A stretch of 64,000 nt of DNA from Rhodococcus opacus (lineage in GTDB: Bacteria > Actinomycetota > Actinomycetes > Mycobacteriales > Mycobacteriaceae), in the NCBI RefSeq assembly GCF_012396235.1, contig NZ_JAAXPA010000009.1, positions 186,001 to 250,000 on the forward strand. Direction: 5' to 3'. This document shows, piece after piece, positions 27,399-36,250 of the stretch (the stretch's first letter is position 1; every line of letters begins with the position of its first letter). The translations under genes were made by a program, and so were the position numbers. Below the pieces are notes generated by a model, which was not told the origin of the DNA, ran no database searches, and worked only from the letters and a program-made list of their open reading frames with translations.

Positions 27399-28364
27399 TC
27401 AGCCGCGGAGCAGTTGCGCCTTGCGCGCGTCGCTCGCGAACGACGCCGTGATCGAGTTGCGCGCGAGGGTTTCCCGCTCGGCATCCGTGAGGCCGAGCTG
27501 ATCCCGCAACTGGGCGAAGTTGTCGTCGACGTACCCGCCGAAGTACGCGGGGTCGTCGGAGTTCACGGTGACGAGCAGACCCGCCTCCAGCATGGTCCGC
27601 AGCGGATGCTCGGACAGCGAATCGACGACACACAGTCGCACGTTCGACAGTGGGCACACGGTCAGCGGCACTTCCTCGTCCACCAGACGCGCCACGAGCG
27701 CCGGGTCCTCGAGCGCCCGCACCCCGTGGTCGATGCGCTCGGCACCGAGGAGATCGAGCGCCTGCCAGATGTACTCCGGCGGGCCTTCCTCGCCTGCATG
27801 GGCGACCACGTGCAGCCCCTCCGACCGGGCGCGGGCGAACACGTCCTCGAACAGCGACGGCGGGTTGCCCACCTCGGCCGAGTCCAGGCCGAGCCCGACG
27901 ATCGGCGTCTGCAACCGGATGATCTCCGAGAACACTTCCTCCGCCTCGTGCACGGGACGGTCCCGCAGGATCGCGGCGATCGCGGCGCTGCTGAGGCCGA
28001 ACTCCCGCTCGCTGGTTCCCACCGCGTCCATGATCCCGTCGAGCACCTCGTGCAGCGGCACACCACGATTGACGTGGGCCTGCGGGTTGAAGAAGAACTC
28101 CACGTGCGCGACGCCGCCCGCCGACGCCCGGGCGAAATAGGCGCGAGTGAGGTCCGCGAAGTCCTGCGCCGTCCGAAGCACCTGCATGTTGGCGAAGTAC
28201 AGGTCGAGGAACGACTGCAGATCGGTGAACTCGTACCGCGAGCGGAGATCGTCGAGGTCGGTGTACGGCAGCTGCACGGAATTCCGTTCGGCCAGCGCGA
28301 AGATCAGCTCGGGTTCGAGGGAACCCTCGATGTGCATGTGCAGCTCGGCGACGGGAGAGCTCAC
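27399..28364 (-). CDS. adenine deaminase (AAH1-type)
   Basis: Converts adenine to hypoxanthine in purine salvage. The 321-residue metal-dependent deaminase has ELHMHIEGSLEPELIF for the first metal ligands, HAGEEGPPEYIWQ, the catalytic segment ERIDHGVRAL, PLSNVRLCVVDS and NSDDPAYFGGYV. The HIEGSLEPEL form and GLGLDSAEVGNPP match the adenine deaminase/N6-modified AMP deaminase branch rather than adenosine deaminase, which has HLDGAxKP. Adenosine deaminase activity remains possible. GTG 28364 is chosen; the frame upstream is the neighbour in another frame. It is 26 bases downstream of the truncated AMP-binding gene. Confidence 0.88.
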   Translation of the reverse strand: MSSPVAELHMHIEGSLEPELIFALAERNSVQLPYTDLDDLRSRYEFTDLQSFLDLYFANMQVLRTAQDFADLTRAYFARASAGGVAHVEFFFNPQAHVNRGVPLHEVLDGIMDAVGTSEREFGLSSAAIAAILRDRPVHEAEEVFSEIIRLQTPIVGLGLDSAEVGNPPSLFEDVFARARSEGLHVVAHAGEEGPPEYIWQALDLLGAERIDHGVRALEDPALVARLVDEEVPLTVCPLSNVRLCVVDSLSEHPLRTMLEAGLLVTVNSDDPAYFGGYVDDNFAQLRDQLGLTDAERETLARNSITASFASDARKAQLLRG

Positions 28365-28390
28365 GGGTGGATACCTGCCTTTCGCACCAC

Positions 28391-29587
28391 CTAGGCAGCG
28401 GTGTCGCGGTCGACGATACGGACGAAGCCGTCGCCGTCGATATTCGCGGTGTCGCCGGTGTGAAACCAGCCACCCGTGAAGGTCTTCGCGGTGACCTCGG
28501 GCCGGTTCCAGTAGCCGCGGCTGACTCCCGGACCGCGGCACAGCAATTCGCCGATACCGCGGCCGGCGTCGGGACCGAGGAGGGCCACCTCCATCCCGCC
28601 GAACGCGACGCCCACGCTGCCCGCGTGTGTCAGAGCGCACTCGTCGGGCAGCGCCAGGCCCGCCCCGCACGTTTCGGTCATTCCCCACCCGAGGAAGTGC
28701 CTGGCCGCAGGGAACGTCCGCCGGAGCAGTTGCGACTGCTCCAGGGACAGGCCGGAGCCGCTATAGTCGATCCAGCGCACCGCGCGCCGGCCGAAACTCG
28801 TCACCCGCGAGTTCTCCACGGCCCGCAGGAGGACGGCGGGCGCCGCGGTGAGCACGTCGGCACCGGTGCCGCGCCACGACGCCGCGTCGGTGCTCCCGGT
28901 CAGCAGGACCGTTCCGCCCACCACCAGCGTCGAGAGCAGTTCGACGAGCGATCCGACGGTGTGCAGTTCGGGTTCGACGAGAAGATTCCGCAGTCCCTCG
29001 GAGCTGAACCCGCGCGCATGGAGCACGGATTCGATGGTCGAGAGGACGTTCTCGTTACTCAGCTCCACCCCCTTCGGGGACTCCGACGGCCCGGGCGTGT
29101 ACGACAGCAGCACCAGCTCGTCGGGGCTCGCTCCGTCGTCGATGAACGAGATGCCCTCCGGCAGTTCGCCGTCGAGGATCAGTACCGATTCGCTGTCGGC
29201 GAGCACCTCACCGGTTCGCGCGTCGTCGAGTGCCGGGCTCACCCCGACCGGCACGCCGCCGGCCAGCAACACCCCGAGGAAGGCCTCGACCCAGCGGACC
29301 CCCATGGGCTGCCGGACGGCGACGCGGTCGCCGATCTCGACGCCCTTCGACTTCAGCCCGCCGGCCACCCGCGCCGCGGACGTCCACAGTTGCGAGAACG
29401 TGAGCGACCGGCCACCGTCCTCCTCGACGGCGACCCGGCCCGCGTAGCGGTGCACGGAGATGTCGAGCAGCTCGGTGAGCGACGGGTTGAGCCCGCCGTA
29501 CCGGAGCAGGCCGTCGCGACCACGGACCACCCGGTCGTCGTGGAAGAAGGGACCACTACTCGGGTACTCGACGAGGGACGACGGCAT
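28391..29587 (-). CDS. AMP-binding protein without the C-terminal catalytic domain
   Basis: A 398-residue member of the adenylate-forming superfamily. Segments FSQLWTSAARVAGG, GWGMTETCG and GWFHTGDTANIDGDGFVRIVDR correspond to the N-terminal domain up to the hinge, but the protein stops 5 residues after VDR. The normal KDMIxxGGENVYP... domain of about 100 residues with the catalytic Lys is absent, and none of the other frames continues it. The P-loop is also altered (YTPGPSESPKG in place of YSSGTTGxPKG). ATG 29587 follows GGAGG by 5 bases, so GTG 29608 is less likely. Function unknown; it may be non-catalytic or work with a partner. Confidence 0.85.
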   Translation of the reverse strand: MPSSLVEYPSSGPFFHDDRVVRGRDGLLRYGGLNPSLTELLDISVHRYAGRVAVEEDGGRSLTFSQLWTSAARVAGGLKSKGVEIGDRVAVRQPMGVRWVEAFLGVLLAGGVPVGVSPALDDARTGEVLADSESVLILDGELPEGISFIDDGASPDELVLLSYTPGPSESPKGVELSNENVLSTIESVLHARGFSSEGLRNLLVEPELHTVGSLVELLSTLVVGGTVLLTGSTDAASWRGTGADVLTAAPAVLLRAVENSRVTSFGRRAVRWIDYSGSGLSLEQSQLLRRTFPAARHFLGWGMTETCGAGLALPDECALTHAGSVGVAFGGMEVALLGPDAGRGIGELLCRGPGVSRGYWNRPEVTAKTFTGGWFHTGDTANIDGDGFVRIVDRDTAA

Positions 29588-29679
29588 CTGCACCTCCGCT
29601 GACGACACTGCTGCGCGACCGGGACGTTGCCACGACTATATGACGCCCGTCACAGTTGCGGGGAGCAGTTCGCCGACGC

Positions 29680-30483
29680 CTACCGCCCGCGGTACGTCGC
29701 CTTGCCCGGACCGACGTCGAGGAAGCTGCGTACCGCACCCCGGAGGTCGTCGGTCTCGAACAGCGCACCCGACACGTCGGGCGTGATCGAGTCGGCGTGC
29801 GCGACCCCACCCGACCGCCACGCGGAGATGATCTGCTTCGTGGCGTCGTGTGCGCGCGTCGGCCCGTCCGCCAGGCGTGCGACGAGGGCGCGGGCCTCCG
29901 CGTCGACGTCCTCGTGGACGGCGTTGACCACGCCCCAGTCGCGCAGCGTCGCGGCGTCGTACAGGTCGCCGGTCATCACCAGTTCCCGGGCGCGGCCCGA
30001 CCCCGCCCGCTCGGCCAGCCGCTGCGGTCCGCCCATCGACGGGGTCAGCCCCACCACCGTCTCGACCAGTCCGAACTTCGCCTTCGGTGCGGCGAGGATG
30101 ATGTCGCAGGCGAGCGCGATCTCGAAGGCCGCGGTCAGCGTCAGTCCGTGCGCCGAGTACACGACGGGGCACGGCAGCGCCTCGAGCGGATGGCAGATCT
30201 CGGCGAACAACTCCTGCCACAGGTCCGCGCCCTGTTCCGCCGTGAGCCCGTCGAACACGTGGACGTCCACTCCTGCGGAGACCACCTTGCCCTCGGCGCG
30301 CAGCAGCACCGCGCGCGGCGGATCCTCGGCGAGCGCCGCGACGTCGGCCTGCACGGCGTCGAACATCGCCTGATCGAAGAGGTTGAGTGCGCCGTGGGCG
30401 AACGTCAGGATCGCGATCTCGGCGCCGGCGTCCGTATGGACACGCTCGAGTCGGGTGGGATGCGCGGCTGCAGGCTCAGTCAT
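29680..30483 (-). CDS. enoyl-CoA hydratase/isomerase (crotonase family)
   Basis: A 267-residue crotonase. The oxyanion pocket segment AHGLTLTAAFEIALACD and the second active-site segment FGLVETVVGLTPSMGGPQRL keep both acidic residues (Glu of FEIAL and Glu of LVET) used for hydration, so hydratase activity is plausible. ATG 30483 is the start. It ends 92 bases before the start of the truncated AMP-binding gene on the same strand and is divergent from the flavoprotein at 30524 with only 40 bp between the starts, so their promoters overlap. Confidence 0.88.
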   Translation of the reverse strand: MTEPAAAHPTRLERVHTDAGAEIAILTFAHGALNLFDQAMFDAVQADVAALAEDPPRAVLLRAEGKVVSAGVDVHVFDGLTAEQGADLWQELFAEICHPLEALPCPVVYSAHGLTLTAAFEIALACDIILAAPKAKFGLVETVVGLTPSMGGPQRLAERAGSGRARELVMTGDLYDAATLRDWGVVNAVHEDVDAEARALVARLADGPTRAHDATKQIISAWRSGGVAHADSITPDVSGALFETDDLRGAVRSFLDVGPGKATYRGR

Positions 30484-30523
30484 GCCGCCAGACTGCCACA
30501 CGTGTTCCGCCTACGATCGGGGT

Positions 30524-31888
30524 GTGGACTCGCTGCGCGCGGCGCTGGCCGACGTCGTCGGAGAACGGTTCGTGACCGTGGACGCGGACGTGCTCGCCGC
30601 CCGGGCCATCGACCACACGGGGCGCTACAGCGGGCGGGCGAGCGCACTCGTCCGGCCCGCGGATGCCGCGGAAGTCTCGGCCGTGCTGGGCATCTGCCGC
30701 CGAGCCGGGGTGAAGGTCACTGTGCAGGGTGGCCGCACCGGACTCGAAGCAGGGACGGTGCCCGAGCACGACGACGTGTTGCTGTCGATGGAACGGCTGA
30801 CCGCGGTCGGCGCCGTCGACCGCGAGAACCTGCGCGTCACCGTCGGCGCCGGGGTCACCCTCTCGACGCTCCGGAACGCCGCCGCCGACGCCGGACTGCT
30901 GTTCGGCGTCGACATCGCGTCCCGCGATTCCGCGACGATCGGCGGCATGGTGTCGACCAATGCCGGTGGGCTGCACACCGTGCGGTACGGACACATGTCG
31001 GCGCAGGTGCTGGGCCTGGAGGTCGTGCTCCCCGACGGGGCGATCGTGCGGCGCAGCATGCGGGTGGGCGCCGAGAACTGCGGATACGACCTGCCCGCGC
31101 TGTGGGTCGGCAGCGAGGGGACTCTCGGTGTGGTCACCACTGTCGACCTCACGCTCCGCCCCGTGCCCGAGTTCCGAGTGACCGCCCTTGCCGGCTTCGC
31201 GCAACTGCCCGGATTGATCGACGCCGCTCGCGTCGTCCGGCGGCTCGAGGGGGTCGACGCCGTGGAGATGCTCGACGGCCGCGGGCTCGAATTGGCCTCC
31301 TCGCGGCTGGGTTTCGCGGTCCCCACGGGTCTGCCGTGGTACCTCCTCGTGGAACTGGCCGGCCACCGCGATCTCACCGACGAACTGGCCGAGGCCCTGG
31401 CGCAGTGCGCTCCCGACGACGAACCCGCCGTCGGGATCGATCCCGCAGGCCGCGCCCGGGTGTGGGCGGCGCGGGATGCGTTCGCGGAGGTGGTCGGATT
31501 GTTCGGGCCCCCGCTGAAGTTCGACGCCGCCCTCCCGCTGGACACCCTGGCCGCGTTCGTCGCCGACGCGGTCGCGCTGGTGACGAGCCGGGCCCCCGAC
31601 GCGATCCCGGTGCTGTTCGGGCACGTCGCCGACGGCAACGTCCACCTCAACGTGCTGCGCTGCCCCGACGAGTCCGTGCTGTACCGGACGGTCACGGAAC
31701 TGATCCGCGATCACGGCGGCAACATCGCCTCCGAACACGGTGTCGGCGCACACAAGCGCAACTACCTCGACCTCGCCCTCAGCCGCGAGGACATCACCGC
31801 GATGTGGACGATCAAGCGGGCGTTCGATCCCGCCGACTACCTCAACCCTGCAGTGATGTTTCCCGACTGGCTGCGTCGCCCGCACTGA
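30524..31888 (+). CDS. FAD-linked oxidase, GlcD/D-2-hydroxyacid dehydrogenase-like
   Basis: A 454-residue flavoprotein oxidising a D-2-hydroxyacid (lactate, glycolate or 2-hydroxyglutarate type). The FAD-binding domain has VRPADAAEVSAVL, VQGGRTGLEAGT, ATIGGMVSTNAGG and WVGSEGTLGVVT; the C-terminal domain carries GHVADGNVHLNV and SEHGVGAHKR, typical of the GlcD/DLD group. GTG 30524 is the start. The last 47 bases overlap the convergent MFS gene, so opposing transcription could interfere. Confidence 0.88.
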   Translation: MDSLRAALADVVGERFVTVDADVLAARAIDHTGRYSGRASALVRPADAAEVSAVLGICRRAGVKVTVQGGRTGLEAGTVPEHDDVLLSMERLTAVGAVDRENLRVTVGAGVTLSTLRNAAADAGLLFGVDIASRDSATIGGMVSTNAGGLHTVRYGHMSAQVLGLEVVLPDGAIVRRSMRVGAENCGYDLPALWVGSEGTLGVVTTVDLTLRPVPEFRVTALAGFAQLPGLIDAARVVRRLEGVDAVEMLDGRGLELASSRLGFAVPTGLPWYLLVELAGHRDLTDELAEALAQCAPDDEPAVGIDPAGRARVWAARDAFAEVVGLFGPPLKFDAALPLDTLAAFVADAVALVTSRAPDAIPVLFGHVADGNVHLNVLRCPDESVLYRTVTELIRDHGGNIASEHGVGAHKRNYLDLALSREDITAMWTIKRAFDPADYLNPAVMFPDWLRRPH

Positions 31889-33353
31889 CTCCAGGCCTCT
31901 TCTCGCGCAACGGTCGCGCGAAACACACCGAGGCGATGAACCCGATCAGCAGGACGGCGGCGGGCAGCCAGATCGACTGCGACATCGCCGTCGCGAACGG
32001 CTCCTTCACGAATTCGGGCATCTCGCCGACGCCGGCCTCCTGGCTGTCGCTGTTCAGCCCCTGCGCGGACAGGCGGGCCGTGATGAGCGCGCCGATCGCG
32101 GCGCTGCCGAGGACGGCGCCGACCTGGCGGGTCGTGTTGTAGACGCCGGCTCCGGCGCCCGCCTGATGGGGCGGAAGGTTGTGCGTGGCGGTGGCCGCGA
32201 GCGGCGACCAGATACACGCGTTGGCGAGACCGATCAGACCGATCGGCAGCAGCAGTTCCCAGATCGCCACGTCGGGCGACATGACCATGGCCAGCCAGCC
32301 GAGTGCGATCGAGAACAGCAGGAATCCGGCGCCCGCGATGTACCGCGGGTGGGTGCGGTCCACGAGCTTGCCGATGAACGGGGCGAACACACCGGTGAGA
32401 ACGGCCATGGGCACGAGGAGCAGGGCCGATTTCGTCGGCGACAGACCCCGCACCGCCTGCGTGTAGAACATCAGCGGCAGGACCATCGCGGTGATCGCGA
32501 ACCCCATCGCGGTGATCGCCACGTTGGCGAGCGAGAAGTTGCGGTCCGTGAACAGGCCCAGCGGCAGGAGCGGCTCGTTCTTGTTCCAGGACTGGTACCA
32601 GACGAAGATGCCGAGTAGGACGAGGCCGGCGCCGATCGACGCCAGCACGGTCGCCGACCAGTCGTAGGAGCTGCCTTCCTGGATTCCGAACACGAGGAAG
32701 AACATGCCGAGCGCACTGAGTACGACACCGGGGATGTCGAACTTGTGCTCGTGGGTCTCGAGCGCGGGCACCAGCCGCCAGGCCAGCACGAACGCGATCA
32801 CGCCGACGGGCACGTTGACGATGAAGATCCACTCCCAGCCGAGATTGTCCACGAGCACGCCGCCCGCGAGCGGTCCCACCAGGGTGGCGACACCGGCGAC
32901 GGCACCCCACAGACCCATCGCGGTGCCGCGGCGGTCCGGCGGGAACGTGCGGGTGATGACGGCCATCGTCTGCGGCGTCATCAGTGCGGCGCCCAGTCCC
33001 TGGAAGACCCGGGCGACGATGAGCATGGTGATGGTGCCGGACAGGCCGCACCACAGCGACGCCCCGGTGAACAGGACGAGCCCGATCAGGTAGATGTTCT
33101 TGGGACCGAACCGATCACCGAGTCGACCGGTGACCAGCAGCGGCACCGCATAGGCCAGCAGGTACGCGCTGGTGACCCAGACGACCTTGTTGATGTCGGT
33201 GTGCAGGTCGTTCATGATCGCCGGGTTGGCCACCGCGACGATGGTGCTGTCGACGAGGATCATGAAGAAGCCGATGACGAGGGCCCACAGGGCCGGCCAC
33301 GGATTTCGATGCTCGGGTGGCGACGTGGGTGGTGCGGTGCGCTCGGTGTCCAT
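31842..33353 (-). CDS. MFS drug exporter, DHA2 (EmrB/QacA-like) family
   Basis: A 503-residue proton-coupled exporter with about 14 membrane helices. The signature D-x-T motif is in FFMILVDSTIVAVANPA, motif A is TGRLGDRFGPKN, motif C is in the helix GPLAGGVLVDNLGWEW. It probably expels lipophilic drugs or toxic metabolites. ATG 33353 follows AAAGGA inside the end of the PadR gene; the PadR stop is two bases before. The cotranscribed PadR regulator and the palindrome before it suggest substrate-induced expression. Confidence 0.92.
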   Translation of the reverse strand: MDTERTAPPTSPPEHRNPWPALWALVIGFFMILVDSTIVAVANPAIMNDLHTDINKVVWVTSAYLLAYAVPLLVTGRLGDRFGPKNIYLIGLVLFTGASLWCGLSGTITMLIVARVFQGLGAALMTPQTMAVITRTFPPDRRGTAMGLWGAVAGVATLVGPLAGGVLVDNLGWEWIFIVNVPVGVIAFVLAWRLVPALETHEHKFDIPGVVLSALGMFFLVFGIQEGSSYDWSATVLASIGAGLVLLGIFVWYQSWNKNEPLLPLGLFTDRNFSLANVAITAMGFAITAMVLPLMFYTQAVRGLSPTKSALLLVPMAVLTGVFAPFIGKLVDRTHPRYIAGAGFLLFSIALGWLAMVMSPDVAIWELLLPIGLIGLANACIWSPLAATATHNLPPHQAGAGAGVYNTTRQVGAVLGSAAIGALITARLSAQGLNSDSQEAGVGEMPEFVKEPFATAMSQSIWLPAAVLLIGFIASVCFARPLREKRPGVSAGDAASRETSLQG

Positions 33354-33355
33354 CG

Positions 33356-33979
33356 TCAATCCTTTGCTGAACCGGATGGGATCCGGCGTGAGTGTGTCAG
33401 TCGTTCGAGAAGTTCCGGCGAAAGCCACGGGAGGGCTCCGGAGTCGATGTCGGCCACCAGGGCGCTGAGCCATTCGTGCTCCGCGCGGGCGACGGTGACG
33501 AGAAATTCGTTGCCGAGGAGGAAGATTCTGGGAGTCTCGGTGGAACAGGCGAGAGCGGCGGCGGTCTCGAGCTCGTCGATCTCGCGGGTGAGGTGATCGA
33601 GCCGTTCCCGGAGCAGTTCCACCACGGCGGGGGCGTCAACGTTGTGCGCCTCCGCCAGGGCGAGGGGAAACTGCGGGTACTCGTGCACCGGAGTGGCGAG
33701 CATGTCGCTCACCCGTTGGACGAGCGCCTCCCGGCCCGCATGCGTGACCTCGTACATGGTGCGTTCGGGCCGGTTTCCCGCCCGGTCGGTACCGGTGGTG
33801 CGCACCAGCCCTTCGCCTTCGAGCCTGCTCACGGTGTGATACAGCGAACCCGGCCGGATCTTCACGACGCGTCCACGCCGGGCGGCCGCGAGTTGGTACA
33901 TCTCGTACGGATGCATCGTGCGCTCACACAGCAGACCGAGGATGGTGACACCGAGCGGGGTGAGTGTCACGGTCACCAC
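33356..33979 (-). CDS. PadR-family transcriptional regulator
   Basis: A 207-residue winged-helix repressor. The N-terminal domain has LGVTILGLLCERTMHPYEMY, IRPGSLYHTVSRLEGEGLV and RTMYEVTHAGREALVQRV. The C-terminal half is helical with a Glu/Leu-rich dimerisation coil (ERLDHLTREIDELETA). The start is GTG 33979, 8 bases after GGAGG; GTG 33976 is equivalent and the TTG at 33994 overlaps the ribosome site. The MFS exporter follows with 2 bases between them. It probably represses the pair from the palindrome 34000-34017. Confidence 0.9.
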   Translation of the reverse strand: MVTVTLTPLGVTILGLLCERTMHPYEMYQLAAARRGRVVKIRPGSLYHTVSRLEGEGLVRTTGTDRAGNRPERTMYEVTHAGREALVQRVSDMLATPVHEYPQFPLALAEAHNVDAPAVVELLRERLDHLTREIDELETAAALACSTETPRIFLLGNEFLVTVARAEHEWLSALVADIDSGALPWLSPELLERLTHSRRIPSGSAKD

Positions 33980-33999
33980 CTTCCACTCCTCCAAGGCGA

Positions 34000-34017
34000 A
34001 TACTCCACGTGGAATAT
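34000..34017. promoter_or_regulatory. palindrome before PadR-MFS operon, candidate operator
   Basis: ATACTCCACGTGGAATAT is an 18-bp inverted repeat with one mismatched pair; the core TCCACGTGGA is perfect. It lies 20 bases before the PadR start, in the divergent gap to the GNAT gene, and is markedly AT-richer at its ends than the surroundings. Autoregulation by PadR is inferred from position. Confidence 0.55.
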
Positions 34018-34059
34018 ACCGTCCGGGCCGATGGGGAACAAGCGGTTACCGTGGGTCCC

Positions 34060-34773
34060 GTGGACTCCCATCACCTCGACATCATTCGACTCGCCTGGTC
34101 ACGCGAACTGGGATTGCCCGACGACGCACTGTCCACCCGGCCGGGTGCCGACGACCGCGCCGTCCGGGTGGACGACGACACGGACACGATCCGATTCCTG
34201 CGCCTGGGCGATACGTCCGCGCTCGTCGGACCGCGGTGGGCGATCGAGCGTGCCGACGGGCACACGTCGGCGGAACTGACCGAATCCGCGACCCTGCTCG
34301 CCCTCACCCAGGATCGGTCCGGACGGTGCGCCGGTCCCCTGGTGCTCGCGTTCGGCACCGACTACCAGGATCCCGCGACCGGGCAGCCACCGCTCGTCTC
34401 CCACAAACACGACCACGTCCGGCAGGTCGAGCAGGCGTGTCCCCCGGACGACGTTACCGAGGCCCATCTGGGTGACCGCGACCGATGGTTCACGATTCTC
34501 GACGACGCGCAGCAACCGGTCAGTTCCGCCGGGTACGCCGAGTTCCAGGGCTTCCTCGCCGATGTCGGCGTGCTGACGGCGCCGGAGTTCCGGCGCCGGG
34601 GACTGGGCGCCACGGTCGCCGGGATCGCCACCGACGACGCGCTCGACAGCGGCCTGATCGCCCAATGCCGTTCACCCCGCGACAATCTGGCCTCGCGCGC
34701 GCTCGCCGCCCGCGCCGGGTACCGGGAACTGGGAACGTACGCTGCGGTCACGATCTCCCGAAGTACGCTCTGA
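34060..34773 (+). CDS. GNAT-family acetyltransferase
   Basis: A 237-residue protein with a C-terminal GNAT acetyltransferase domain. The acetyl-CoA loop is EFRRRGLGATVAGIA (R-R-G-L-G form) and the domain ends with SRALAARAGYRELGTYAAV. The N-terminal 110 residues, with SHHLDIIRLAWSRELG, are a family-specific extension. The acceptor is unknown. GTG 34060 is favoured; GTG 34051 is three codons upstream. It is divergent from PadR and followed after 30 bases by the glutathione-S-transferase-like gene. Confidence 0.78.
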   Translation: MDSHHLDIIRLAWSRELGLPDDALSTRPGADDRAVRVDDDTDTIRFLRLGDTSALVGPRWAIERADGHTSAELTESATLLALTQDRSGRCAGPLVLAFGTDYQDPATGQPPLVSHKHDHVRQVEQACPPDDVTEAHLGDRDRWFTILDDAQQPVSSAGYAEFQGFLADVGVLTAPEFRRRGLGATVAGIATDDALDSGLIAQCRSPRDNLASRALAARAGYRELGTYAAVTISRSTL

Positions 34774-34803
34774 GACACATCGAAAGACGGGGACGAGTCG
34801 ACC

Positions 34804-35841
34804 ATGACAGACCGAACGGCGGAACCGCACAGCACGGAAGGCGCCTACGTCGAATCCGGCGCCGAGTTCACGCGCGACACCCACTACATCCCCACCCGCA
34901 TCACGGCCGACGGCCGCGACGGCTATCCCGTCGAACCCGGCCGCTACCGTCTCGTCGCCGCCCGTGCGTGTCCGTGGGCCAACCGCGCGATCATCGTGCG
35001 GCGACTGCTCGGACTCGAGGACGTGTTGTCGATGGGGCTGTGCGGCCCCACCCACGACAAGCGCAGCTGGACTTTCGATCTCGATCCGGGCGGGCTCGAC
35101 CCCGTGCTGAAGATCCCGCGCCTGCAGGACGCGTACTTCGCGCGTTTCCCCGACTACTCGCGGGGCATCACCGTGCCCGCGATCGTCGACGTCCCCACCG
35201 GGCAGGTGGTCACCAACGACTACCCCCAGATCACCCTGGATCTGTCCTCGGAATGGACGCGGTACCAGCGTGAGGGCGCGCCCGACCTCTACCCCGAGCC
35301 GCTGCGCGACGAGATCGACGAGGTCGCCGATCTCGTGTTCCGCGACGTCAACAACGGGGTGTACCGGTGTGGTTTCGCCGGATCACAGGACGCGTACGAC
35401 TCCGCGTACGACCGCCTGTTCGCCCGCCTCGACTGGCTCGAGGACCGACTGACCGACCGCAGGTTCCTCGTCGGGGACACGATCACCGAGGCGGACGTGC
35501 GCCTGTTCACCACCCTGGCCCGCTTCGACGCCGTCTACCACGGACATTTCAAGTGCAATCGGAACAAACTCGACGAGATGCCCGTGCTGTGGGGTTATGC
35601 GCGCGATCTCTTCCAGACACCCGGGTTCGGCGACACCATCGACTTCACCCAGATCAAGCAGCACTACTACATCGTGCACACCGACATCAATCCCACCGGG
35701 ATCGTGCCGAAGGGTCCCGACCTGTCCGGCTGGCTCGAACCACACGGGCGTGAACAGCTGGGCGGCAGGCCGTTCGGGGACGGCACACCGCCACCTCCGC
35801 CGAAGCCCGGCGAGGACGTCCCGGCCGGGCACGGGGCGTGA
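34804..35841 (+). CDS. glutathionyl-hydroquinone reductase-like protein (Xi-class GST)
   Basis: A 345-residue Xi-class/ECM4-YqjG-type transferase. The catalytic cysteine is Cys56 in RACPWANR, followed by the segment LKIPRLQDAYFARFPDYSRGITVPAIVD with the family's WTFDLDPGG nearby, and the C-terminal helical domain GYARDLFQTPGFGDTIDF. These enzymes remove glutathione from conjugated quinones. Actinobacteria of this type use mycothiol rather than glutathione, so the physiological thiol is probably different. It ends in a Pro/Gly tail (PPPPPKPGE). ATG 34804 is preceded by GGGGACGAG. Confidence 0.85.
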   Translation: MTDRTAEPHSTEGAYVESGAEFTRDTHYIPTRITADGRDGYPVEPGRYRLVAARACPWANRAIIVRRLLGLEDVLSMGLCGPTHDKRSWTFDLDPGGLDPVLKIPRLQDAYFARFPDYSRGITVPAIVDVPTGQVVTNDYPQITLDLSSEWTRYQREGAPDLYPEPLRDEIDEVADLVFRDVNNGVYRCGFAGSQDAYDSAYDRLFARLDWLEDRLTDRRFLVGDTITEADVRLFTTLARFDAVYHGHFKCNRNKLDEMPVLWGYARDLFQTPGFGDTIDFTQIKQHYYIVHTDINPTGIVPKGPDLSGWLEPHGREQLGGRPFGDGTPPPPPKPGEDVPAGHGA

Positions 35842-35850
35842 TGGGCCGGT

Positions 35851-36246
35851 CTACGAGCCGGTGTAGGTGCCGAAACTCCAGAACACGCCTTCGGGGTCGC
35901 GGCAGGTGAATCCGCGCGATCCGTAGTCCTCGTCCCGGAGTCCGCGGACGATCGTGGCACCGGCGGCCACCGCGCGCTCGTGGAGGGCGTCGGGGTCGTC
36001 GACCACGAGGTACACCGAGCCGGTCCCCGGCGGCAGGTCGCTGATGACCGAGTCCTCACTGGGCGAGCCGAGCATGATCCCGCCGCCCTTCGGCCAGCCG
36101 AGTTCGGCGTGATCGACCCGGTCGCCCTCGCCGTACACCGCCTTCTCGGCGAATCCGAAGGCGTCGACGAGGAAGCGGATCGCGGCCCGCGCATCGCGGT
36201 AGACGAAGGTGGGCCACACACATGTGGATTGCGTCGAAGTAGTCAT
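35851..36246 (-). CDS. VOC-family glyoxalase/bleomycin-resistance-like protein
   Basis: A 131-residue vicinal-oxygen-chelate fold protein with two beta-alpha-beta-beta-beta units: FVYRDARAAIRFLVDAFGF and the DPEGVFWSFGTYTG ending. Metal-ligand candidates are the His in VDHAELGW and Glu of DPEGV. Substrate unknown. ATG 36246 is adjacent to the stop of the upstream AraC gene (36251), so the two are one operon, and regulation of this gene by the AraC protein is likely. Confidence 0.82.
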   Translation of the reverse strand: MTTSTQSTCVWPTFVYRDARAAIRFLVDAFGFAEKAVYGEGDRVDHAELGWPKGGGIMLGSPSEDSVISDLPPGTGSVYLVVDDPDALHERAVAAGATIVRGLRDEDYGSRGFTCRDPEGVFWSFGTYTGS

Positions 36247-36250
36247 GTCA

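Noticed and set aside
30476-31885. Antisense frame opposite the GlcD-like flavoprotein
   Set aside because: Repetitive His/Gln/Arg composition and no start signal; the forward protein has the flavin motifs.
29656-32142. 828-residue plus-strand frame across crotonase and flavoprotein genes
   Set aside because: It spans genes of both strands, has an Arg-rich composition and no family motif.
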